Positions 15,527 through 25,109 of a stretch of DNA of 64,000 nucleotides are shown here, piece after piece. A program made the position numbers and the translations under genes. This DNA comes from Alistipes communis (lineage in GTDB: Bacteria; Bacteroidota; Bacteroidia; Bacteroidales; Rikenellaceae). Position 1 is the stretch's first letter. Every line of letters starts with the position of its first letter. Location of the stretch: assembly GCF_006542665.1 (NCBI RefSeq), contig NZ_AP019735.1, forward strand, positions 1,922,001 through 1,986,000, in the 5' to 3' direction. Below the pieces are notes generated by a model. The model did no database searches. It saw only the letters and a list, made by a program, of their open reading frames with translations, and was not told the origin of the DNA.

Positions 15527-16723
15527 TTAAAGCATAAAAAACAGTTCGGTCCAGTCGAACGCTGCGGAATCGTCCGCTTCATGCTGCATCGACAGCAGCC
15601 ACAGACCGACGCCCGTCACGCCTGAAAGCAATGACAGGTCGGTACGCCACTCCGGCTGTTCCGAAGGAAAAAAGAATTTGTAACCGGCGATGCCGTCTTC
15701 CCATCGGGCATGTGCCAACGTCTGTTCGTGCCAGAAATCACAGGCCGCGCGTAACCGTTCATCGCCCGTCTGTCGATACATGTAGTGGAAGATCATCGCC
15801 ACGCCTGCGCTGCCGTGACACAGGCCGGCATCGTAGGCCATCGTCTCACGCAGTGTACGGCGGCCTGCGGCATGAAGTATCACTTCATGGGTCTTTGTTT
15901 TCAGCGTTTCGTCGTCCAACACCTTCCCCGCGTTCCACAAAGCGACCGCCACGCCCAAATCGCCGTAGCACCATGCCAGACGGCTCGCCTGTCGCTGCGG
16001 TTGCGACTCCTGCGATGTACTCGGGAAATGACACCCGCACACTTCAGGATCATCGTACTCCTGAGCAAGGATATAGCGAACGGCTCCTCGCAGCAGTTCC
16101 GTAATTTCCGTATTCGCAGGATGGTGTCGTGCGAGCGCGCAAAGGACCAATACGATTCCCGATATGCCATGCGAAAGACAGATGTTGTAACCTCTTATAC
16201 CTTTTTCTACGGGAGACAGCGTAGATTGCCACTTAAGCCGATCGCCGTCGCAAATAGCCGTGCGGTGCAACCAACGGGCGGTTTCCGCCGCGAATGTTTC
16301 ATCTTCACGGAAATGATACGCTACGCCCATTGCGCCATGCAGCAGGTCGTAGTCTCCGTCACGGGCGAAATCCCGTTGCAGACATTGAAGCAAGTGTGGT
16401 TTATATTGTTCTTCGATCTCCGAATAATCGACTTCCAACCGGCCGCTCCGCGTGAGGTGCCGCAGACACTCCAATACCCCGGCCATTCCGTTGCAGTAGG
16501 TATGGATGGCCGGCTTCGAGCAGATCGCATCGAAGCATTGCTCCGCATAACGATCGAAACAACCGTTGTTCTCTTCGGGATGGTATTGGAGGTAGTGGGC
16601 CAGAAACAGCAGGCGGCCGAAAGCTCCCGAATAGAGACCAATCCCTGATAATGAATCGGATTTACACAAGAGATGATCGAAAATGTTTTCAATCCGGTTT
16701 TTGTGCTGAGAAACTTGTGGCAT
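15527..16723 (-). CDS. LanC-like lanthionine synthetase (cyclase)
   Basis: This 398-residue zinc enzyme joins Cys thiols to dehydrated Ser/Thr to close lanthionine rings. Zinc ligands are visible: C252 in LAWCYGDLG, and C302-H303 in GLCHGSAG. The repeated GxxG helical-pair motifs of the double alpha-barrel occur throughout (GLYSGAFGRLLFL, YCNGMAGVLECL, DLLHGAMGVAYH, CLSHGISGIVLVL, LLSGVTGVGLWLL). Its frame is unbroken. It lies 94 nt downstream of precursor 2 and is the first modification gene of the operon, so precursor 2 and the enzymes are probably on one transcript. Confidence 0.95.
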   Translation of the reverse strand: MPQVSQHKNRIENIFDHLLCKSDSLSGIGLYSGAFGRLLFLAHYLQYHPEENNGCFDRYAEQCFDAICSKPAIHTYCNGMAGVLECLRHLTRSGRLEVDYSEIEEQYKPHLLQCLQRDFARDGDYDLLHGAMGVAYHFREDETFAAETARWLHRTAICDGDRLKWQSTLSPVEKGIRGYNICLSHGISGIVLVLCALARHHPANTEITELLRGAVRYILAQEYDDPEVCGCHFPSTSQESQPQRQASRLAWCYGDLGVAVALWNAGKVLDDETLKTKTHEVILHAAGRRTLRETMAYDAGLCHGSAGVAMIFHYMYRQTGDERLRAACDFWHEQTLAHARWEDGIAGYKFFFPSEQPEWRTDLSLLSGVTGVGLWLLSMQHEADDSAAFDWTELFFML

Positions 16724-16817
16724 AGTAAAATGCGAGGCAGTATTGCAGGCTTGACTTTGTAAAAGAAAAGAATCAAAATATTAAATTGATCCTATTCTCC
16801 GAACGATTCTCATTTAA

Positions 16818-17183
16818 TTAACACGAACACGTATATAAAATTGATACAGTTCCACAAAATTGGGTATCACAGTCCGCTCCATGAGTCTCTAAGACAATAC
16901 AATCGGTCTCTTCTTGCGTCTGTGTCGGGCAATCACATGCTGTTTCCAAAACTGTCGGACAATTTGCATCAAGAGATCCACGCATAAATCGGGATCTACA
17001 GATGCACACATAGGCTCCTTGACGCAGGACAAAGTTTTTCCGTAAGAACTGCGCATTTAAGGGACTCACATCTGTTAGTTGGGTCATAAATCGTCGTATT
17101 TACTCCGGCTTTCGTCATTGACACATCGAGTTTCGATCAAGAATAGAGACGACCTCTTTGTTCTGTTGAAGTTTCTTTTTCAT
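16818..17183 (-). pseudogene. Lanthipeptide precursor 2 with two compensating frameshifts
   Basis: ATG 17183 gives a leader nearly the same as precursor 1 (MKKKLQQNKEVVSILDR). The frame then hits TGA. One base out of phase the leader goes on with KLDVSMTKAG, placing AG at residues 26-27 exactly where precursor 1 has GG. It then gives a Cys-containing core (TNRCESLKCAVLTEKLCPAS). Near 16990-17000 that frame stops. The original frame resumes with ANCPTVLETACDCPTQTQEE and ends SILYTCSC at 16818. ATG to stop is 122 codons, the same as precursor 1, so the two indels cancel. It is either a recent pseudogene or a sequence error. The upstream -7-like box TAACTTTA (17217-17210) is weak. Confidence 0.7.
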
Positions 17184-17342
17184 AGTATTAAGTTTTAAGG
17201 TTTGTGCTATAAAGTTATAAAAATAAACTTGAATAAAAGAAATTATTGTAATATTTTTTCTCGTAGGTAACAGATTATTTATTATTGTAATATCATGAAT
17301 ATAATATAACTGTCGAAGCGGCTATGCAATTACAAATTGTAC

Positions 17343-17371
17343 TTTGCCGATTTAAAAAATCTTTATTTTTG
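17343..17371 (+). promoter_or_regulatory. Probable promoter of the second plug-protein gene
   Basis: TTTG (17343-17346) and TATTTTTG (17364-17371) fit the Bacteroidota boxes, with a spacer of 17 nt, slightly short. It stands 22 nt ahead of ATG 17394. Confidence 0.5.
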
Positions 17372-17393
17372 AGAAAACAATACCGCTCCGACT

Positions 17394-19786
17394 ATGCGCA
17401 ACCGAGCATTCTCACTTTGTGTCGCAGCGACATTTTATGCCTCTGCGACTTTAAGCGCTCCTCCCCCGAAGGAGCCGTTCACCGAGCAGCTCTCCCGCTA
17501 CCCGCAGGAGAAACTCTATGTCCATACTGACAAGGAGCACTACATCGCGGGCGACACGGTGTGGCTGCGCGCTCACTGCGTCGACGCCGCGGGCGACTAC
17601 ACGCTCTTCATGCGTAACCTCCCCGAGGACTACCCTCTTCCGCAAGCCCCTGCGCGTGGGCGGCCTGCGAGACGACGAAAAATCCCCGCACGAGGAGCGC
17701 CGGCGCGAGTGCTTCGACGTATCCTTCTTCCCCGAAGGGGGCTATCTGGTCAACGGATACTCCTGCCGTGTGGGCTTCAAGGCGTTGGGCGACGACGGAC
17801 GCCCGCGCTTCTCGGAGGGGGGGGGCTGCTCGACGACAAGGGCCACTTCATCGACTCCCTGCGCACACGCCATGCGGGTATCGGCAGCGTGGAGTTCCCG
17901 CCCCGTGCCGGACGGCGCTACATGGCCGAGTTCCCCGACCGGAAGGGACGTCTGCACCGCTTCGAACTCCCCGATGCCAAGGACTATACCTTCGTGCTGC
18001 GCGTCGACCCCACCGACTCGACCTTCATAGTCTCCATCCGTTCGGGACGCAACTGGCTGCCGCGCGGACTGCGGCTCGTGGTGCACCGCTGCGGCACGCA
18101 GTGCTACAACAAGGCGTGGGATCCGCTGGTGCCAACGCTCACCTTCCGCCGCGAGGAGCTGCCCGAGGGGCTGTTTCAAGTGCTGCTCCTCGACGAAGCG
18201 ACGGGCAAGGCCCTCTCCGAGCGGCTGGTCTTCAACCCCGGCGACGATCTCCGCCTCCCGCGAGCCGGGACGACGGCGCAAGGTGACGCTCGACATCGCC
18301 GTGCGGACTCCCGACGGACGTCCCGCAAAAGGCGACTTCTCGATCGCCGTCACCGACCGTTCGGCCATACCGCTCCGCACGGCGGGGGACATCTACTCCA
18401 CGCTGGTGCTGTCGTCCGAACTGCGGGGCGTGATCGAGGAGCCGGATTACTACTTCAACGCGCAGCACGCCGACGCCGCGCAGGCGCTCGACGAACTGCT
18501 GCTCACGCAGGGGTGGCGCCGCTACGACGTCCCGAAGCTCCTGCGCGGCGAGTACGAGGAGCCGCGCGATCCGCTGGTGGCGGGGCAGGAGATCGCAGGG
18601 CGTGTCGTCCCCGGGAACGACGCACGCTTCCAGAAGCGCATCGACAGTTACTCCGTGCAGCTGCTGATCCCTCGCTCGGGATTCGCCACGCAGACCCGCA
18701 TACGCCCCGACGGAACCTTCTCCCTGAGCGGATTCGACTTTCCCGACAGCACCACCTTCGTGCTGAGGGCCGCACGGAAAGGGTCCGAGGTCGACAACCT
18801 GCCCATCGAGGTCACACCCGATTCGTTCCCCACGTTCTCCCGGCTGCCCAAACCACGGATCTTCGACCCGAGGTATGCCGATCGCGCCCTTGAATACATC
18901 GACTGGCGGGGATCCGCTGACATCCGAAACGTCCTTATCGACCCGATCGACGTGATCCACCACATCAAAGAACCCGATCCCGTCGAGCAACGTATGGCGA
19001 CCCGATCCTATTCTGCACAGCAGATCAAGGAGTCGGGAGCCGTAACACTACTGGATATCCTTCAACGAATACCGGGTATGTATCTTGTCGGCCAGCGGGT
19101 ATGGTACAGAGGGAAGCAACCGGCTTTTATGATTGATGGAATTGTTGAATATACCCCTAAAATGTTGATGAATTACGGACTTACAGCCGGAAGAGTCAGA
19201 GACAAGAGCGTGGATGAAATGAAGGAAGAGTTGAGACAGAAAGACAATCCTCAAGTCAATGTCAATAATCTAAAAAATCATACATTCACTCCATTGGGAG
19301 AAGGCAAAGGGTTCGGCCATGACATTCAATACACGGAGGACTACGACGCCCTGCCGACGTGCCTCTCGACGCCGCTCGTACAGATCAAGCGGGTGAGCAT
19401 CATCGAAGGGGCTAACGCTTCTTTTTGGGGCAATAACCTGAAAGATAGCATCATTGCCATCACGCTCAAGAAGGGCAAGGAGCTGGAAGAGGCATACGCA
19501 GGCATGGAGTCCGAAAGTGTGCGGTTGATTACCCCGCTGGGGTACCAGACGCCCGCCGAGTTTTACCCCCCCCGCCTACGAAACCGAACAGAGCCGCCGG
19601 TCCGACGTTCCCGACTTCCGAACGACGCTCTACTGGGATCCTGCCGTGCGGCTCGACAGCGACGGCCAGGCGCAGGTGGAATTCTTCTCCTCCGACGCAA
19701 CGGTCGACTACGAAGCTATCGTCGAGGGCGTGACCGACGACGGGGAGATCATCCGAGCGGGCGAGTTTATTCCGAACAATACATAA
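17394..19786 (+). pseudogene. Second plug-domain protein, paralogue of 9445-11964, multiply frameshifted
   Basis: From ATG 17394 a signal peptide (MRNRAFSLCVAATFYASATL) and PQEKLYVHTDKEHYIAGDT match the intact paralogue. About 50 residues after CVDAA are missing, and the sequence resumes at GDYTLFMRN. The frame then changes four times: near 17631 (CCC), at the nine-G run 17817-17825, near 18255 (CCC) and at the eight-C run 19566-19573. Joined, the pieces follow the paralogue to the end (AYETEQSRRSDVPDFRTTLY ... GEFIPNNT, stop 19784-19786). The plug segment (IKESGAVTLLDILQRIPGM, FMIDGIVEY) is again A/T-rich. The gene cannot give full-length protein as written. Confidence 0.85.
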
Positions 19787-19791
19787 CCCGG

Positions 19792-20807
19792 CTATTTCTT
19801 CTCCAACAAATATTTCAATTTGTCGTCGTTGCTTATGCGTTTGATCTCTCGTCGAATAATCTCCTCGACATCGGTTTTGATACGGATATAATTCGCCTTG
19901 ACGACCTCATCCATACGATCCGTGCCGTTCTCATCGACGAAAGACGCAAGTTCGGGGATCGGGACATAGGCGGCCGTTTCAGCCGTTATACGCCGGGTAT
20001 CGAGGTCGATGCGGGCATGGAATATCTTCTGCTCGATAGGCTGGTCGATATTGTCGGCCACAGCTCCGACGAACATACCCTGCGAGAAGTTGGCGATCTT
20101 GGATGCAGGGATCAGATTGTCAAGCTACGTATTGGTCGAGGTCGTCACGTTGTCGTTCGAGCGGGATACCGATTCCCTCTGCTGGACGATCTTCCCGAAA
20201 CGCTCCGACAGCGTGCGGGCCGTGTCGCCCACGACCTGCCCGACGAAGAGATTACCCACGGTATTCTGAATGACCTTAGCCTCCTTCTCTCCGTAGTCGC
20301 GTTCCAGCTGCGAGAAATCCTGAAAGCCCAGACATACGGCGACCTTGTTCGATCGGGCTGTCGCGATAAGATTGTCCAGCCCTCGGATATATACCGTCGG
20401 CAGCTCGTCGATGATGACCGCCGACTTGAGACGGTGTTTCTTGTTTATCAGACGGATGATGCGGGAGTTGTATAATCCCAAAGCGGCGGAGTAGATGGAC
20501 TGCCTGTCGGGATTGTTGCCCACGCAGAGAATCTTCGGTGCCTGCGGATTGTTGACGTCGAGCGTGAAGTCGTCGCCCGTCATCACCCAGTAGAGCTGCG
20601 GGGAGATGATGCGCGAGATCGGATCTTCGCCGAGGCGATCTGCCTCTGCAACTGGTCCTGCGCATTGTTCTGCCAGGCGTCGATAAAGGGCAAAAGGTAA
20701 TTCTCCAGTTCGGAATAGGAAGCCAGAATCGGGAAGATCTTCTCGTAGGGCTGGCACAACAATTCGATGACGTGCGGGAAGGTGCAGAACTGTCCGCCGT
20801 CGTAGAG
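19792..20807 (-). pseudogene. traG: traG/VirD4-type coupling protein, 3' exon with frameshift and stop
   Basis: This is the C-terminal part of the conjugation coupling ATPase. After the intron the frame gives LYDGGQFCTFPHVIELL and continues to QLQRQIASAKI. There a missing C (ATCCG where ATCCCG is expected) shifts the frame. The other frame carries on with SRIISPQLYWVMTGDDF and Walker B SAVIIDELPTVY. At 20125-20127 TAG interrupts TTSTNT*LDNLIPASKI, where family members have Gln, so CAG to TAG is likely. The end (GMFVGAVADNIDQPIEQKIF) is normal. Even after intron splicing the protein would be truncated. Confidence 0.85.
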
Positions 20808-20869
20808 CGTAGGCTCGGCACTCGGCGCCTTGCCGCATTTCTGCGGTAGGTTTCCGAGAGCCTGCCCCC

Positions 20870-20903
20870 GAACCGTGCTTACATGTCTCCATGTACACGG
20901 CTC
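20870..20903 (-). ncRNA. Group II intron domain V
   Basis: The 34-nt hairpin starts GAGCCGTGTACATG and ends CATGTAAGCACGGTTC with a GAGA-type loop. It has the usual two-nucleotide bulge and the length of the catalytic domain V of bacterial group II introns. Confidence 0.85.
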
Positions 20904-20925
20904 TCCGTTATAATTCAACTTAGTG

Positions 20926-22743
20926 TTATACATTGCCATGTATTTTAGCATTACATTCTGGACAGACTGCCAATGTTTTACGGTGCATTTTGAGCATGAT
21001 GCGTTCCCATTCGTTCTTGCCTGTCAAGTCTTTCAAGGCACGAACATGGTGCATCACCGTTTTGCCATGCGCTCCGCATACCTCGCACTGTTCCGCCTTT
21101 AGTCTCTCAACAAGACTTGAGGCTGGCAGAAAATTGGTGTTTGGCATTATGTCGCATTTAGCATCACATTGAGCGTCTTTTCTCTTGAAACCCTCATTAT
21201 AGAACACACGGCATTTGCATTGCCCTTTTGCATCCGTGTAACTGATTACAAAGTCTTTGTCTTTCGAGTATTTCTTTTTAATCTTCCGTACACTGCTGCT
21301 TTGCTTTTTGGCGATGCTTTTGTACATACTGTATTCCATAATATAACCGAACCTTTTGCAAAGAGTAGATACATTGTTCGCTATCGAGTAATAATTGTAG
21401 AATCCTCTTATCTCCTTATTGAATTGGGCTATAATATCCTCCGGTTTGCAGTTCATCATATAACTGCGTGCCTTTGGCTTCCAATCCTCCTTGCCATTGG
21501 TTTGTATAACCCTCATGGCTTTGTAGTCAATCAACTTGTTCTTGACCACCTCTCTCGGGAGTAGAAGTACAACCTTGCGGTTGAACATTCTTTTGAGCAC
21601 TCCATTCTTATCTCTCTTGGTGGCTTTGGAGTTGCGTACGGTTATTTCATATCCCAGAAATTTAGCTTTTTCTTGTGCTTGGGTTATAAGCGTTTTCTCT
21701 GCCGACAGTTCAAGTTTTAGCTTATCTTTCATGAATTGTGTGATATTCGCTTTGATTTGCCCACATTCTTCATGGCTGCCGACAACCCCAATCAAGAAAT
21801 CGTCTGCGTATCTGACATATTTCAACCGTCTGTACTCTTCATCCATTTCCATGACACAAGGCATTTGTTGCATCTGTCGGTAATACCCTTTGATTTTATC
21901 AATAAGGTCTTTCCGTACCTTTGTATCGGTTTCGGATTTCAGTTTCTTTTCCAACTTGTTCTTACGGTCTTTAATCCGACGGTAATCCTTATCCAATCTT
22001 CTGCTTGCGCCTTTATTGAAAGATTGGGCGTATTCCTCCATGTACTTGTCGAACTTGTCAAGGTAAATATTAGCCAGTATGGGACTAATGATGCCGCCTT
22101 GCGGAGTTCCACTGTACGTGTGTCTGTATTTCCAATTTTCAATATACCCAGCGTTCAGAAATTTACGGATGAGCCTTATGAACCTCTCGTCCGCTATGCG
22201 TTCTTCGAGTATGCCAATCAGAACGTTATGGTCTATGTTGTCGAAGAAGCCTTTTATGTCCCCCTCTATAAACCATTTTGTTCCGAGAAACGTATCTTGA
22301 ATTTGGGTTAATGCAGTCTGGCAACTCCTACGTGGTCTGAATCCATGTGAGGTATTTTCAAAACTTCCCTCGTATATGGCTTCCAGTATCATGTGTACCA
22401 CTTCCTGCACCAACTTGTCTTCAAAAGACGGGATGCCCAACGGGCGTTTCTTTCCGTTCTTCTTAGGGATATAGACCCTTTTGGCTGGGTTGGGTTTGTA
22501 GCTTTCGTCTCTAAGCTTGGAGATTAGATTTTCTATTCTCTGAATGCTCATTTCGTCAACTGTCTTGCCGTCTGTCCCAGCGGTCATATTGCCCTGTTTG
22601 GCATAGATTCGCTGGTAGGCGGTATAGAACATCTGTTCATTGAATAGAATACGATACAACCGTTCGAACTTATAGCCCGATACATTGCTGTGTTTCACTA
22701 AGTTGTTCAATACATTCTTTGGATTTCTCATAATGTCTCTCAC
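20926..22743 (-). CDS. ltrA: Group II intron reverse transcriptase/maturase with HNH endonuclease
   Basis: The 605-residue protein drives intron splicing and retrohoming. RT motifs are in order: QRIYAKQGNMTAGTDGKT, RVYIPKKNGKKRPLGIPSFEDK, HGFRPRRSCQTAL, EGDIKGFFDNIDH, GTPQGGIISPILANIYLD and the catalytic YVRYADDFLIG. A maturase (X) region follows (residues about 400-510). A C-terminal HNH domain has zinc-type CEVCGAHGKTVMHHVRALKD and VCPECNAKIHG. The frame is intact, in contrast with the gene it interrupts, so the intron may still be active. Codon use is A/T-richer than the island around it. Confidence 0.97.
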   Translation of the reverse strand: MRDIMRNPKNVLNNLVKHSNVSGYKFERLYRILFNEQMFYTAYQRIYAKQGNMTAGTDGKTVDEMSIQRIENLISKLRDESYKPNPAKRVYIPKKNGKKRPLGIPSFEDKLVQEVVHMILEAIYEGSFENTSHGFRPRRSCQTALTQIQDTFLGTKWFIEGDIKGFFDNIDHNVLIGILEERIADERFIRLIRKFLNAGYIENWKYRHTYSGTPQGGIISPILANIYLDKFDKYMEEYAQSFNKGASRRLDKDYRRIKDRKNKLEKKLKSETDTKVRKDLIDKIKGYYRQMQQMPCVMEMDEEYRRLKYVRYADDFLIGVVGSHEECGQIKANITQFMKDKLKLELSAEKTLITQAQEKAKFLGYEITVRNSKATKRDKNGVLKRMFNRKVVLLLPREVVKNKLIDYKAMRVIQTNGKEDWKPKARSYMMNCKPEDIIAQFNKEIRGFYNYYSIANNVSTLCKRFGYIMEYSMYKSIAKKQSSSVRKIKKKYSKDKDFVISYTDAKGQCKCRVFYNEGFKRKDAQCDAKCDIMPNTNFLPASSLVERLKAEQCEVCGAHGKTVMHHVRALKDLTGKNEWERIMLKMHRKTLAVCPECNAKIHGNV

Positions 22744-23281
22744 ATTTTCCTTTGATTATATTGATTATATAACTGCTTCCCTTCGCCATGTGCAGGGCAT
22801 TACCCTGCTCGGACTACTACGGAAGCTCCGTTGCCATGCCGAATATTCAAGAACGACTTCTATAGCCTTTCGGCGTTTCGGTTTAGGCAATCCCCATTTA
22901 GCGGGTGTAATAACAAGCATGACAGACTGTCGGATGCAACGTTCGTCCGTTAATCTGCTTATTGCAGACGTGTCGCAGTCAGTTCTTTGCCCCATACAAC
23001 CTAAACACTTGCTGGGGTACATGCGATATGGCGTTGGTAACTGCCTTCCGCCACAGCCCTGGTATGTGCCACTGGATTGTTGTTCAACCAGTTCAGGCTT
23101 CATCCTCATGTCCGTCTTTCTGTCTTGCCATTCAGTCGCAGCGTGGCAGTTGGCTGACTTATGGCTTCTCCGACATGCTACACTCCCCCTCGGGTTTCCC
23201 TCTGGGATAAGTCGGATGACAGTAGGTCTTATTTTCATAGAACTCTAACCTAATCTATTGCTAAATAGATATTTATTACAC

Positions 23282-24286
23282 TGCCTTATGGGCGCACTTC
23301 AGATACCAGATGATCGCGGCCAGCAGAACGATGGCCGAGTCGGAGAAGAAGTCGCCCTCTTTCTGCGCCCAGCTCTTATTGAGGTTCAGCAGGATGACGT
23401 AGGAGCTTTCGTAAGCGTCCGATATGTCGGTCATAAACCGAACATCGAGGGGGTTGCAGCGGTTCGAACGCCGGGAGTCGTCGAAATTGATGACGCAGAA
23501 CTGCGGCCGCACGGCATACCGGTCCTGATGCCGCAGCAGGTGGTTGTAGGCGATCGTGGAAAGGTCGTCGAACTTGTAATCGTAGATGTAAAGCGCATAC
23601 CCCTTTTCGATGCACTGACGGATGTAACTGTTGATGACGGCATAGCTCTTTCCCGAGTCGGGCGTTCCGAGGACCATCATCGCGCGGAAGGGATTGATGA
23701 CATTGATCCATCCTTGCTGCCATGCACCGTGATAATAGTAGCGGGTGGGGAGGTTGACGGAATATTCGTTCGCAAGATAACGTTCTTCCTGCCGGAAGCT
23801 CTCGTTGTCGTCGTTGAAGGGATCATCCGTCAGACGCGGCGTCATTCGGCGCCGCATCCATACTCCTGCGGCCGGCAGCGACAGATACCCGGTGAAGAGC
23901 GTTGCGGTGTAGCTTCCCATACGGATGTCGGCATCGGCAGGCAGTTCCCGCAGAAAGTCATTTCCGAAGAACAGCAGTACCCTGACTGTCGCGGCGGTGA
24001 CTATATGCCATGTCTTGACCTTATTATCGCGGACGCTGCGGGTACCGAGGCATCCCAGCACAAGCAGTATGAAGCAGCAAAACTTCGAGGTAACGGAATA
24101 GGAGAAGAGGTGCGTCGTCCGCTGAAACGACAGCAGTATCCAGTCGAGTACCGCATGAGTCATGCCGCGTGCGGCGAACCATCCGTAGCAGAACCAATAG
24201 CTGTTGAGCAATAAAAAGAGGACACTCACGGCCCGAATGAACTGCACGACCTTTTCGAGTCCCCGCAAATCGTCTTCATGTTGCAT
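23282..24286 (-). pseudogene. traG: traG/VirD4-type coupling protein, 5' exon
   Basis: This is the N-terminal part of the conjugation coupling ATPase that links the relaxosome to the mating channel. The start chosen is ATG 24286 (MQHEDDLRGLEKVVQFIRAV), as in Bacteroides TraG. Membrane helices follow (FLLLNSYWFCYGWFA; FCCFILLVLGCLG). Walker A is MMVLGTPDSGKSYAV, then YALYIYDYKFDDLS. The exon ends WYLKCAHKA at 23282, and reading on into the intron gives a stop after one codon. On its own the exon has no lesion. The 3' exon (19792-20807) has two. Confidence 0.88.
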
Positions 24287-24397
24287 AAGGCGTCGATATT
24301 TGACGCCAAAATAGGACATGATTCCATAAAAACGCCTCATGGCCCGTCGTGGCCGTCCGAGGCCGTTCATCGGGCGCACCTTTTGGGTGCGCCTTCG

Positions 24398-25009
24398 TCA
24401 ACGCTGACTCAGCTCGACGAGAGCCTCCCGCATCGTATCGAGAAACTTCGTGAGGTGCAGTTTGCGGTTGATCGTCGTATAGCGGCAACGATCCGGATTG
24501 AGAATCGAGACGTTCAGGAAGCGCTCGAACGCCCGTACCAGATCCTTGAAGGTTACGGGGGTGCCGTTCGGTTTACGGACAGCACCCAATGTGTGCAGCG
24601 CCACGACCACCTCCATCAGATCGGCCAGCGTGAAGGCACTCGACCAAGCAAGCGGGACCTCGTTTTTCGGCGGCTCGGCAGCCGTCGCCGCGGGATAACG
24701 CAGTTGCAGCAAGACAATGCGACGCTCTGTTTCGAGAAAAGAGAGCGCCGCATCGAGGAAGTATCCCTGTTCTTTCGTCGGGACGGAACGATGGACTTTC
24801 AGATACTTGAAAGCCGTTCTGAGGCAAGCATACAGCCGCAGCAGGTCGAGTTTCGACTCCTCGGTCCGGGCTCTGTGTGCGATCTGTCTCACGAAGAGCC
24901 GGAAGGCCGAAATCAGTTGCAGGCGTTCATCCGAAGTGAGGTCTCGGTCAGGCAATGTCCGCAGCAGGCTCAATAACTTGCATCGAGCGATGAAATCTTC
25001 GGTTCGCAT
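24398..25009 (-). CDS. RteC-like regulator of element excision/transfer
   Basis: The 203-residue protein resembles RteC, the helix-turn-helix-like factor that activates excision genes in Bacteroides conjugative transposons. Family-like features are the C-terminal block TLADLMEVVVALHTLGAV, FKDLVRAFERFLNVSI and the end TKFLDTMREALVELSQR. The N-terminal two thirds is helical. It sits at the right end of the island next to traG. No RteA/RteB two-component genes accompany it. The frame is intact. Confidence 0.7.
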   Translation of the reverse strand: MRTEDFIARCKLLSLLRTLPDRDLTSDERLQLISAFRLFVRQIAHRARTEESKLDLLRLYACLRTAFKYLKVHRSVPTKEQGYFLDAALSFLETERRIVLLQLRYPAATAAEPPKNEVPLAWSSAFTLADLMEVVVALHTLGAVRKPNGTPVTFKDLVRAFERFLNVSILNPDRCRYTTINRKLHLTKFLDTMREALVELSQR

Positions 25010-25057
25010 AATCGTAAAGTTTTAGGTTAATGACTCGTAAGAGCGAATGCCCTTATA

Positions 25058-25065
25058 CAAATTTA
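25058..25065 (-). promoter_or_regulatory. Possible -7 box of the rteC-like gene
   Basis: The minus strand reads TAAATTTG (TAnnTTTG) about 49 nt ahead of ATG 25009. No clear -33 box was found. Confidence 0.4.
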
Positions 25066-25109
25066 CGATTTACGGCGCTTCCGTTTTTTACGTTTCCTGC
25101 GCTGCCGCT

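Larger units (their letters stand above)
20808..23281 (-). mobile_element. Group II intron inserted in traG
   Basis: An approximately 2.47-kb intron lies in sense orientation in traG. The 5' end begins GTGTAAT, close to the GUGYG consensus. The 3' end is ...GAGCCTAC(G) after a stem that fits domain VI. A canonical 34-nt domain V is present at 20870-20903 on the minus strand (GAGCCGTG ... CACGGTTC). Removal joins K-A to L-Y-D of traG in frame. The 3' boundary is uncertain by one base (20808 or 20809). Confidence 0.9.

Noticed and set aside
24373..24393. GGCGCACC hairpin between rteC-like gene and traG
   Set aside because: There is no T-run in the direction of transcription, and the loop is short; it may be a weak attenuator but is not supported.
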